Below the pieces are notes generated by a model, which made no database searches, was not told the DNA's origin, and saw nothing but the letters and a program-made list of their open reading frames with translations. DNA of 64,000 nt from Globisporangium splendens (lineage: Eukaryota; Oomycota; Peronosporomycetes; Pythiales; Pythiaceae): NCBI GenBank assembly GCA_006386115.1, contig VFIW01000001.1, positions 186,001 to 250,000 of the forward strand, in the 5' to 3' direction. Positions within the stretch are counted from its first letter, which is position 1. Every line of letters starts with the position of its first letter. Below, piece after piece: positions 32,149 through 42,390 of this stretch. The position numbers and the translations under genes were made by a program.

Positions 32149-35100
32149 ATGATCGATTCGTCGCTCGGCTCGTTGCCGACGCTGATTGTCCCCGAGGATC
32201 CAGTGAACGGTGCGATCGAGAAACCCAAGACGCCTCCGCCCGTGAAGATCGATGAGGCCAAGATGTATCCGCCGAAAGCAGCAGAAAGAGGCACGAAGCA
32301 GTCGCCGACCGCGTCTAATGAGCAGAATGTGCTCGTCATAGAGCCAAGTAGCCAAGCTCCTTCAGAAGAACCAAGCGCAAGTACGAGTCCACGATATGCA
32401 GACACTAGTGCCACGGCTGATGCGACGCCGTCGCCCGTCGCCCCAGCACAACCAGCAGAGAATGGCTCCGCAGCAGCGACTTCACCTCGTCCAACGCCAC
32501 GAGGAAAACACCACGAGAAAAATCGCCGCGGGACGAGAACACGTCGGATGACTTTTCGATTGCGATTGGCGACAGCGACGAGCAGAATGCCAATGCTGGT
32601 GGGGCGACAAACCCCGCAGCAGCAGCGCCAGCAGCAACAGGTCCTTCACCTCCGCCACCTTATCCAACTAATGCTGTGGACAATGCTGTCGCTCCTGCTG
32701 CTTCCGACCCCGCTGCCACGGCTTCCCCAGACCCTGCTCCCGCGATTACTACAGCGCCCGCATCAGTGCTCAGCAGCAAAGACTACAAGTCCATGGCGAA
32801 GCGCGCAGCGGCACTCGCAAAGCTCGATCGTCTTGCGGCGGGCAACAAATCCGTGTTTGACGCCGACATGAACGACATTGGCGCGCTGGGGATCGGCATG
32901 CAGCTCTACTTCATGCTCACAAAGTACCTGAGCATCACGTTTCTGTGCATGGGGGTCATCGCGCTGCCGACGATCGTGGTCAACTACTTCGGCAACGGCG
33001 TGACCGACAAACTCGTGGACCCGCTGCAGCTCGCGTACGCGTCGCTGGGAAACCAGGGTGTGAGCCCCGACATCGCGAGCGATCCGAAACTCTGTCTTCC
33101 GAAAGGAGACATCGATTGTACGTGGAACACCGTGAACACGCCGTTCACATCGAACCCCGAGACCGTGTCGTGGCTCATCACGATCGCCGATTGCATCTAC
33201 TCGATCGGGTTTCTTCTGTTCTACCTGGTGTATCGGTATCAAGCCAAGAAAGCCATCGAGCTGCATTCGACCGAGAACTTGACCCCGGCCAAGTACGCCG
33301 TGTACGTGCGTGGGCTTCCGTCTGATGCCAAGGAACAGGAGGTCCTCAACCATTTCAATGCGCTTTACGATCCGACCAAGGAGGACGAGTACTTTCCGTT
33401 GTGGCTGAGTTGCTGCTGGGGCAAACGCCGCAAGGTGAACAAGGCGCTTGCGGCAGCGACCAAAAATCAGAAAGCTGCGAATATGAGCGTCGTGACCAAC
33501 GTTGACCACCTGGCGGCCACGACCGCGACGAACAAGGAGATCTACTTGAACACGTGGATCGCTGAAGTGAGCATCGGCCACCCAACGGGAGGTCTGCTGC
33601 GCACGTTTCTGTCGATGGAGGCGCTGACACGCAGCATCGCGGAGACCCAGGAGCTCATCCAGATCCTCGAGCAAGAGAAAGCTGCGGCAGCCGCAGGCGC
33701 TGTGATCACGCCGACGGCAACAAAAGGAGGCAAAGCGTCCACGAAGCCGCTCAAGAAAGTCACATTCAAGGCAGCCGACGAGAAGTTGCTAGCACGAGCC
33801 AAAGAGAAATTGGAGAAGCTCAATGTGGCCATGGAGAAGAAGACGAGCAAGATCAAGGCGTTCAAGCAGGTTGACGTTGCTGTCGACTCGCCTTCAAAAG
33901 CTACTGCTCAAGTAGATCCCATGAAGGATGGTGCAGTCGAGGTCAAGAGCAACGCCATCAGTGCCAAGCAACTGGCGAAAGCAGTGCGCAAAGTCGCGAC
34001 TGCGACGGAGAAAGCGTTTAATTGGGACGCGTGTCAGTGCGCGTTCGTCGTGTTCAACAACCTCGAATCCAAACGCCGGTGCCTACGGGATTACCGGAAA
34101 TCGACGTGGTGGTTGCCGCACAAGTACCAGCCCAAGCTGCTTCGGTTCCGCAATGGACAGCGCAGATTGATCGTCGAGCAAGCACCCGAGCCGTCGAACA
34201 TCCTGTGGGAGAATCTCGAGATCACGGACCGCGGGCGGTTGTACCGGCGCTCGTTTACCAACTTTGTGACGTTCCTGCTGCTGCTGTTTTCGTGCGCGAT
34301 CATCTCGGGTGCGCAATCGGCGCAACAAACGTTCAAGTCCAAGATGCCGCCTGCGGGGCTCTGCGAGTGGTCTTTGCCGCAAGTGTTTTACGGCAGCGAC
34401 TCGTTTGATGCCAATCTGAAGCTGACATGGGACTTGCAATGGGACCAGAGCGCGACTTGCTCACCAGGAAGCAACAACGAGACACGGTACCACATCGCGT
34501 ACACGAATGGGATCGTCAACGCGTTCAATTTCACCAACCCTGTGGTCGTGTCAGCAGGTGCGACGTCACCAGTGCGGTGTGTTGATCCCTGCGTCTCCGA
34601 CTCCAGTGCCACGACGTGCAGTACGCTGCCGTGCTTCGACCAGGATCTAGTCGACGAAGGCGACGTCTGCGAGACGTACCTCGCGAGCCATATCCTCTAC
34701 TGTTTGTGCACCGACGCATTGACGACGAGCATAGACGAGTTTGGGTTCATCGGTGGCCCTCAGATGCTCTGGGAGGCATACACGCCGTGCCGGGGGTTCA
34801 TCAAAGACTATCTGACCAAGAACGCATTCATCGTGGTCGCGGCCGGCATCGTCGTGATCGTGAACCTGCTGCTCAAGGCGATTCTGCGCGCGTTTGCCAA
34901 CTTTGAGCGCCACTCGAGCGAATCCGCCAAGGCGTCGGCGATCGCGATCAAGATGTTTAGCGCACAGTTCCTCAACACAGCGGTCATCGTGCTCGTTGTG
35001 AACGCAGCACTTGGACTCAACAGGATCCCGTTGGCGAAAGAGCTCTTCAACGGCAAGTACCGCGACTTCGAGCGCGAGTGGTACCCGACGGTCGGGATGG

Positions 35101-36857
35101 GCATCACGATGACGATGCTCATCAACGCGTTCGTACCGCAGCTGCTGTTATTTGCGCAGATGTTCGTGCTGGCGCCGATCCGCCGCTGTCTCATGCGCCG
35201 TAAGATCCGCACGCAGCACCAGATGAACCAGTTGTACGCCGGTCCGCAGTTCGACATCGCCGTGCGGTACCCGATGATCCTCAACTCGGTGTTTGTGACG
35301 ATGGTGTTTTGTGGCGGCTCGCCCGTGCTGCTGTTCATCGCGTCGATCGCGGCTGCAGGCACGTTTTGGCTCGACAAGCTCTCGCTCCTGCACCTGTACA
35401 GCATCAAGACGACGTACGACGAAGAACTGGGCGAGATCGCGCTCCAGATCCTCCCATGGACACTGGTGCTGCACTTGGGCTTCTCGACGTGGATGTACGG
35501 CAACACGACGCTCATGAAGTCGACGACGATCAATTTGACGGTGCTGCTCAAGTTTTTCGGGTACAAGACCACGAGTGCGTCGTCGGATCCGAACGCTGTC
35601 TACAAGGAGTTTCTCGACAAAGCCTCCAAGATTGACATCCTGGGCGAAAACGGCTTTGTGGTCAAGGTCGTGCACTCAGACGTCATGACGATGTTTGTGT
35701 TCTTCCTCGTCGTGCTCGTCGGCATTTTCCTCTCGACGCTGTGGCTCCAGGTGCTGCTGCCGATCCTGAAACGCACGTTGTTTCTCATCTTGCAAGCGAT
35801 CTGGAAGCGCCTGAAGCCGCGGCTCGCGAGAGTTGCAGCGCGTCTGGCGTGGAAACGAAAGAAAAAGGTCAAGAAGCTGCAAAAGTCGGCCAAAGTCGCC
35901 GTGGATCTCCCGACTCTCGCTGAGACACCTGCGGTGGCAGCAACACCAACTGACGATGGGGCTGCAGCTCCCCAAGTGCCTGCTTCAACAGAGACACCAC
36001 CATCGCCAGACCCACCAGCAGCAATTGCAGTAGCCTCAGCACCACGCGGTGAACCAGATGCTCCCACGCAACAAGAGACTACCATGGAGATGGCAGCAGC
36101 AGTGGGTCCGCCGCCAGAGATCGCGACACAGGCCAATGATGATTCCAATGCACCGACGACGGCACCCTCAGGGCTCGGGACAACCCAGTTTCTCACGAAG
36201 AAGTCGTCGACGATGCAGATGCTCTCGACATTAGCAGCAGCGGTATCACCACGGTCGGCTGCAAAGCCTCACATTGTACCCGAGTTTACCGATTTCTTCC
36301 GCAAGTCTGTGGCCGCAAAATATCGTCCAGACGCGCGCCTGGGCTTTGCGAAGAACGAGGCAGGTGAACTGATCCGCACGTGGCAGGACGAGACGATCGT
36401 GAACGGCATCCACAGACTGCCTGGCGAGCAGATGCGCACGTGGGAAGCGATGCAGGCGCCCGTCAAGATCTACGCGATCGAAGCCAACAGCAAGTACCGA
36501 CTCGCCGTCGCGGAGCTCGCTGCCGCGGCCAAGCGCATCCGCATAGCGTCCACTGTGCTCAGCAAGATCGAGATTCCGCATCCCGTCGAGGCGGATGAAT
36601 CAAAGCAGCAGCAGCAGCAGCATGAGGCAGATGCCGCCATGGCGGCCGCAATCTCTGACAGCATCCTCGCGACTGAGCCAGTCGCAAGTGCTATCGCAGA
36701 CCAAACGTCAACGGCACAAGACAGTGCTGCCGCAACGACGGATGGCTCGCCGTCCCTATCAGCACGGAAACAGAACGCATCAACGCCACGAGTAGCAGGC
36801 GACACTACGCCTCGTGCGGTGGAAAATCCGGCAGTGGAAGAGTCCAAGACGCAATGA
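32149..36857 (+). CDS. OSCA/TMEM63 (CSC1-like) channel family protein, with a frame break near the N-terminus
   Basis: A large membrane protein (about 1569 residues if the frame break is bridged) that fits the OSCA/TMEM63 family of osmotically or mechanically gated cation channels. Evidence: an N-terminal helix block (GIGMQLYFMLTKYLSITFLC), a cytosolic loop with an RRM-like fold (YAVYVRGLPSDAKEQEV ... CQCAFVVFNNLESKRRC), the boundary motif EPSNILWENL, then a multi-helix core (34.2-35.8 kb) and a long disordered C-tail rich in Ala, Pro and Gln. Codons from 32149 run in one frame to about 32520, then coding clearly continues one frame over (SPRDENTSDDF) to the stop. One extra base in the AAAAA run at 32518-32522, or an 80-bp intron 32381-32460 (GTACGA ... 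CAGAG), would join them. A shorter protein starting at the in-frame ATG 32793 is also possible. Confidence 0.75.
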
Positions 36858-37817
36858 AAAGCTTGAACATGCTAAGGTATTTTCTTCTCAACAGCTAGCG
36901 CAGCTTAGAACCGTGCTGGACAGGTTAGTTTGTATGATATCACGTAATTTAAGTTCCACTGTAATCCAACTGGGTCCAGTTTTGGACGAATTGACGGAAA
37001 TGAGCGACTTTGTATCAACGTCCAGATCGCAAAGTCTTGGCTGGTAACCCATACGACTTTGTGCCTTCACAGCAAACGCGATTTCTTCGTCTGTAGAGTC
37101 TCGTCCATGCCAAGCAGCTTTCGCGGATACTCCCACAACTTCTGCAAGTACGTCGATATCGACAGCAACGACTTCTCCCACATCAACGATAACGCAAAAC
37201 AACTTGCTGACCATGTCTCTGCTCGACGGAAACTTTGGCAATGACGCAACTTCATTTCTCTCGATGACAGAAATCCATTCCTGTCTGTGAGCGAGATCCG
37301 AGTCTCGATGACGGAACTCCATTCCCCTCATTGCTGAAGTGGCAATGCCACTTAAGAAGAGAATCCCGAAATCAAAACTCGTCAACTCGTTTGACTTTTT
37401 TCTTGCAATTCATTTGTGTTCTTTAGTTGGCAACGAAATTTTGGTTCGAGCAGCAGCAGCATGACACCACGGCAACCTCGCGACCGGTGCCGTGACGGAT
37501 CACATATCAAAAAAGGCGCAAGATATTGCTATCATCATACTCACGCGACTAGCTGTCAGCGCAATAGCAAAGCACACCATGAACAGCATGCAGCATGATC
37601 CAGCAATGGAGGAGCTAATCCCCTGTATTCAGCGATCCACTGCACTGAAACTAAAGAAGTGGAGGAGCTGAGGTATTCTTGGACAACAGCAAAACCGCCT
37701 AGTGAGCATTTAATACAGGTTAGGGAGGTAATGTTGCTAAATATCCGATACCAATTATTCCTTTTGTGAATCAAGGTAATATCAAAAAATGTACCCATTT
37801 TGATTGAAATATAACGG
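36858..37817. other. Intergenic region with one possible small minus-strand ORF
   Basis: Nearly 1 kb with no firm gene. A 165-codon minus-strand ORF (37385-36888) has a moderately protein-like middle (VAVDIDVLAEVVGVSAKAAW, GYQPRLCDLDVDTKSLISV) but no family match I recognise and no clear start context; it may be a fragment of a lost gene. The rest is AT-rich. Confidence 0.45.
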
Positions 37818-38268
37818 CTACTTTGCCTCGGCATACGTGTAGAACCCCTGCGCGTACTTTTTGCCAAATTCGGCAGCATCGCAGGGCGGGTACTTGAGCG
37901 CCTTCCGCGGGTTTTCATCCAGTTCCTGTTCACTATCATCACAGGAACAAGGCGGAAGAGTGAGATCATGGCACTTATCTAAGTCCACCTAGTCCTGCAG
38001 GATACTTGCCTTGAAGATTGTGTGCAGGTCGGCATCGTGCTTTTCATACAATTTCGCTGCAGATTGAAGCCTTGGTGAGTCTGTTGTGTGGATCGGGAGG
38101 ACAACTCCACACTTATAAGCAGGACATACCTAGCTTGTCTGCGATCTGGGAATCGTACTCGAGCGAGTCTGAGTCCGAGTGCTCGCGTCCTTTGGTGGTC
38201 TTGAGGTTCTTGACCGATTTGCTCAACTCGGACTCGGAGACCACGACGTGACTTGACTTCGCTTCCAT
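37818..38268 (-). CDS. Small unrecognised two-exon gene with an in-frame TAG
   Basis: Exon 1 is 38268-38130 (MEAKSSHVVVSESELSKSV ... QIADKL) and exon 2 starts at 38080 after a 49-bp intron (donor GTATGT, acceptor AACAG). The joined frame continues SPRLQSAAKLYEKHDADLHTI and then meets TAG at 37991-37989, giving 76 residues. The same frame, without any shift, remains open and protein-like after that TAG to a second stop at 37820-37818 (DENPRKALKYPPCDAAEF, GKKYAQGFYTYAEAK), which would make 133 codons. The TAG lies in a 21-bp segment bounded by AAG/GCAAGT and CTAG, like a GC-AG intron but far too short. Either the short form is real, the TAG is read through or is an error, or the gene is freshly disrupted. 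Function unknown. Confidence 0.55.
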
Positions 38269-38666
38269 TCTCAGTATCCAAATATGCTCTCGGTAGGTAA
38301 GGAACTCGCGTTTGTGTGGCTGGTGATTGGGAAGTGAGCTCTGAGTGCTGGAAGGACAACGTCAACAACCTGAAGCCAAGCAGATCTTGCCTTTGTCGTC
38401 TGTTTTCGGATGCGTTCAGCTTTTCTGTTCAGAACAGACTTAAATTTACTTGCACCGTCGCGCGCATGATCCACATTTCGGTCATCTATTTTCTTTCTTC
38501 GTCCACAGCCAGGCTTCTCACGTATTTATAAATTACTACCTTATATTTCTCGTCCAGATTCGCGCATCTCCGGACGATCTAGCGGTGACTCGCCAACGCA
38601 CTCACACCACAGCATACCAAGCTTCGACTGAATGTGGAGGGAAGCTGGATCCTTCTAGAAACCATC
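38269..38666. other. Short intergenic region
   Basis: About 400 bp between two minus-strand genes: the 3' UTR of the dysbindin-like gene and the promoter of the small gene. No other feature seen. Confidence 0.55.
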
Positions 38667-40211
38667 TCACACAGCGACGTCGGCCTCCTTGTCCGCCGTT
38701 TGCTCATTTGGATTGGCATCTGCTGGCGTTTCCGATTTTGCAGCAACTTCGTCATCTTCTACACGTTGCTCAAGCTGACTTTTCGTGTTTGCGATGTCAA
38801 TCTCAACAGAAGACGCCTGAGTTGCTGCGTCCGGTGGTGGGCTCCCTTTTTCTTCCTCTTCTTCTTTATGCTCTTCATCGTCGCTTTTTCCTTCTGCTTC
38901 TCCATTCGCTGGCGTGTCAACGTCACTCTCCGAGTCTGAACCAAGGTCATAGAATGCATCCAGTTGCTGGGCGTCGGCCGTCACGATGAGATCAATGGAC
39001 TCGAGTGTCTCGGTCGTCGTTTCTTCCGAACGAATAGCTATTCGCATTCAATTGCACAAGAAAAACGCGCATCAGCCTCTGGTTGTACAGAACCGATAGA
39101 GCAACGCACAAACACACAGAGACGTACTTTTGGGGAGACTCTCGCCCTGGTACGTCACCAGCGTCTGGTACGTCTTGATGTCGTTCTGGAACGCCTGCGC
39201 CAGTTGCTGGCGCCGCGCTTCGAGCAGTTGCCGCGTGCGGTCCTCTTTTTCGTCCAAGATTCGCAGTTCAAAGAGCTCCAGTTCTTCTTGCTGTTTTCCA
39301 TGCACACATACATACACGACATTGAAATGAGCGTTTTGCAAGCTCGGTTGCTCAATAAAGAGCTACAGACTTGTACCTGTCGTGCAGCAAACGATGCATT
39401 CTGAGCCGCCATATACTCCTCCGTCTTCTGGCTGGTAGTGTGGATATAAAAAGAGGCGAAGGTCGGTAGTGGATGGGTAAATGCAGCCTACTATGCATTA
39501 TATACACGGCAGCAGGACGTACATGAGGAAATGTTCGACGTCTTCGATATCATCCGCGATCTTTGCCACCATCCCCCTGGCGCAATGCACGATAAAGCGG
39601 CAATACCAGATTAGCAAACACTTAATAGACAGCATACATGTGCATATAAATGGAAAAAAATAGAGAGATCAAATGCATACCGCATCCGCGAGATCTGCTC
39701 GCGCGCTTTGGAGACGAGATGGAAGTTCTCCTGGATAAACTGCTCGCTCTCAACCTGGTCCAGCAGCGTCTTGCGCGCCGCGCTCAGTTCCACCCCCACG
39801 CGCTCACCACTACATTCACATCAAGCATATAAAACCATGACGTGTCAATATATACGCGCATAGATTCCTCTCTGTGGTTGAAGACACCCATCCCTTATCG
39901 ACACACAACCACCGCTTGTTTAGAGCACCATACCTTGCGAGCAGCTCGTTGTGCTTCGCGAGCGCCTGGTCCCACTGCGCTTGCTGCAGCTTGAGGAACG
40001 TCTCGCCCTCGCGTCTGCTGCCGGACGTGGGACTCGATGCGGCGCCATGGTCCGATGCTGTCGACTCTCCTGATGGCTGCTGCGCACTGTTCGCAGTGGC
40101 GCCTCCGACGCTGTAGCGAGTGGTGGACGCACTGCTGCTGCCTGCGGCTGAGCGCTCCAGTTTGCCCTGCAGCTCCTTGGACTTGGCCACGACGTACTTC
40201 AAGCCGAGCAT
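38667..40211 (-). CDS. DTNBP1: Dysbindin homologue (BLOC-1 complex subunit)
   Basis: Six exons rebuilt from splice sites: 40211-39934, 39809-39681, 39576-39523, 39431-39377, 39290-39128, 39037-38667; introns of 124, 104, 91, 86 and 90 bp begin GTATG or GTACx, and all phases close. The product is 349 residues, essentially the length of human dysbindin (351). After a Ser/Ala-rich N-terminal part comes a long coiled coil (WDQALAKHNELLA ... EDVEHFLIQKTEEYMAAQ ... ELELFELRILDEKEDRTRQ), then AFQNDIKTYQ, TLESIDLI and LDAFYDLGSDSESD, which match in order the dysbindin segments around AFQQDMEQY, MLEQMDLM and ALDVFLNSG, and an acidic tail. Dysbindin works in BLOC-1, which sorts cargo from endosomes to lysosome-related organelles. 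No ORF longer than about 130 codons reveals this gene, so it is easily missed. Confidence 0.82.
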
Positions 40212-40459
40212 GCTTGGTTTCTCTCGTTGTGTTGCTTTCTCCAGTGTACGCGCGATTATAAAATGGAGAACAACTCGGTTGTGCGTTCAAAAATGATGCG
40301 ATAAGTGCATCTATTGGTTAATAATAGGTTGAATGTGATATCTGGTTGGATGTAAATAGTGAATTTGACATTGCATACAAACACAGACATGATTGACAAT
40401 TTGGTACTCTTTGATTTTATAAATGCTGCACACATATCCAATTTTGCAGCATTCCCAAA
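40212..40459. promoter_or_regulatory. Shared divergent promoter region
   Basis: The 248 bp between the start codons of the dysbindin-like gene (-) and the next gene (+) must contain both promoters. It is AT-rich (TATAAAATGG near 40257, TTTATAAATG near 40416). Co-regulation is possible but not shown. Confidence 0.5.
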
Positions 40460-42145
40460 ATGGCGCAGTCGACGGAAGACCATGCGGACGACTGGGACGA
40501 CTGGGAGGAAGAGCGGGACGCTGCTGCGGATGACGCGCATGCGGAAACATCGCCAGCAGACCCAAGAGCAGACGCTCAAGCACTGCGTGGTGATACTCCG
40601 CCGTCTGGGGACGCATCAGACGCTGTCAGCAGCGAAGAAGAAGATCCAATTGACGAGGACGCAGCGTGGACGTGGAATCTCAAGCGCATGGAGCACGATC
40701 TGCGCCACCTTCCCACGAATACAGCACTCCACGAGCACACTTTATCACCTGGTGCAGACGACGACACGATGAAGCTGCTGGAGATCATGAACGTCGCGCA
40801 GGAGACCGCGCAGCAGATCGAGCGCGGCCGCGATGCCGTGCTGACGCTCGAAGCGCTTGCGTTGGTCGCAAAGTTCCACGTTTTATCGCTGCGCAATGGC
40901 TTTAACGTGGAATTGGCGCCAGGTGATGCTGAGATGGAAGTGCCGATGCTGGTCGCGCGGCTGCGCAAGCTCGCAGGCGACTGGGGGGTACGCTTGTGTC
41001 ATGATTTTATTGTTGCATGCTGTAAGTAGTTTATATGATGTTGTCCTATGATTGTCTATAGATATGGACACATGTTCGCGACGAGATTCCTGAGGAAGAG
41101 CTCAGTGCGATCCACGAGATGAGCGCGATGCTGCACCAGTCGCTGATGGCTTGTGAGAGTGACTTGGTGCCGTTCCAGCAGCTGATCCTGGACGTGTTTG
41201 CGTCCCGGCCACAGCAGACGCTCACGATCCCCGTGACGTGGATCCGTCCTCAAATACAGAAGGCGCAGCAAGCGGCGACGGATTCATCGCATGTGGCGCA
41301 GTCTTCGTTGTATGTCCAGCAACTGATGCATCTCTCGGATCCTCTGCTGGCATCTGACAACGACATGACGCTGCAGGTCTCGAGTCTGACGGAAGCCGAG
41401 GCGTTCCAGGACGCCAAGGACATCACGCGCGATGAACTGATCGTGAACGGCGAGCTGGTGAAAGGAACACGCGGGTACGAGGCGATCGTGGACATTGTGC
41501 AGCGTCAGATCCACACGCTGTTGTTGCAACAGAAGCAGAGCAACAATGAGCAGCCAACGCATGACGTGTCACAGCTCGATGCGATCACGCGAGACATTGC
41601 CAAACAGATTCTCCATGTACGTTAAGTCTGTGCTTGGCTCTTCTACGTGCCGGCTTATGGTTATTCACTGTAAAATTATGACGTAGGCATGCAATCGCAC
41701 CGAGTCTGGGGGCAGTTCGTACGAGATCCTGAGTCAGTTACTCTCGTTGAACCACAAGGAGGACGTGCCGCCGGTTGTGCTGCGTCCAGACTCGGCGAGG
41801 GCGGCGCCATTGGAGATCGAGCTCGACCTCGGCGCGTACCTTGAGCGCGTCGACACTCCAACGAGCTCCAGCAATAAAGAACCTCAAAACCGCGAGCTGT
41901 GTGCATTTGGTGTGCGCGCCGTGCTCTCGGCCGTGACGTGGTACCTGATCTGCGACGCCGACGACCCGACGCTGGAGCTCGTGGCCGTCAAGACGACGTA
42001 CGAGAACCGCATGGCGTTCTCGTTGGGACTCACGCCGTTCCATCCGCTGACAGCAATGCGCAAAGACCGCGGTCACGTCCACATTCAAGTGCTGACGCCA
42101 GGTACCGAGTCTACTTTGGGATACGACAATGAAGCATTGCGGTGA
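40460..42145 (+). CDS. Unrecognised three-exon protein with helical, acidic N-terminus
   Basis: Exons 40460-40987, 41062-41616 and 41687-42145, with introns of 74 and 70 bp (donors GTACGC and GTACGT, acceptors CTATAG and CGTAG), all phase 0; 513 residues. The first 75 residues are very acidic (DDWDDWEEERDAAADD). The next 300 are predominantly helical (WTWNLKRMEHDLRHL, ELSAIHEMSAMLHQSLMACE, TRDIAKQILH). The last part has beta-like segments (LCAFGVRAVLSAVTWYLIC, LELVAVKTTYENRMAFSLG, HVHIQVLTPG). It has no signal peptide or membrane helix. I do not recognise the family; the shape suggests a complex subunit rather than an enzyme. The 74-bp first intron contains in-frame codons, so a retained-intron form would stop soon after. 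Confidence 0.75.
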
Positions 42146-42390
42146 AATGTGAAGGCGCGCATGGAGGAAGAGAAGAAGATGTACACACGACGGGCATTGA
42201 CGGACAGTTTGGTTTAAAAAAGGCAAAGAATAACGACACAGAGACGACTAGTTTGGGCTTTGCTTTTGTTGCTCTCTAGGCATAAAGTATCAAGGCACAA
42301 GTATCAAAGCGACAAGGCACGAGCGAGTACCAAGAAAGAATGAGTGGACTACCTTCGTTGTTGCTGCTGTTTTGTATTTCTGGACTGGGC

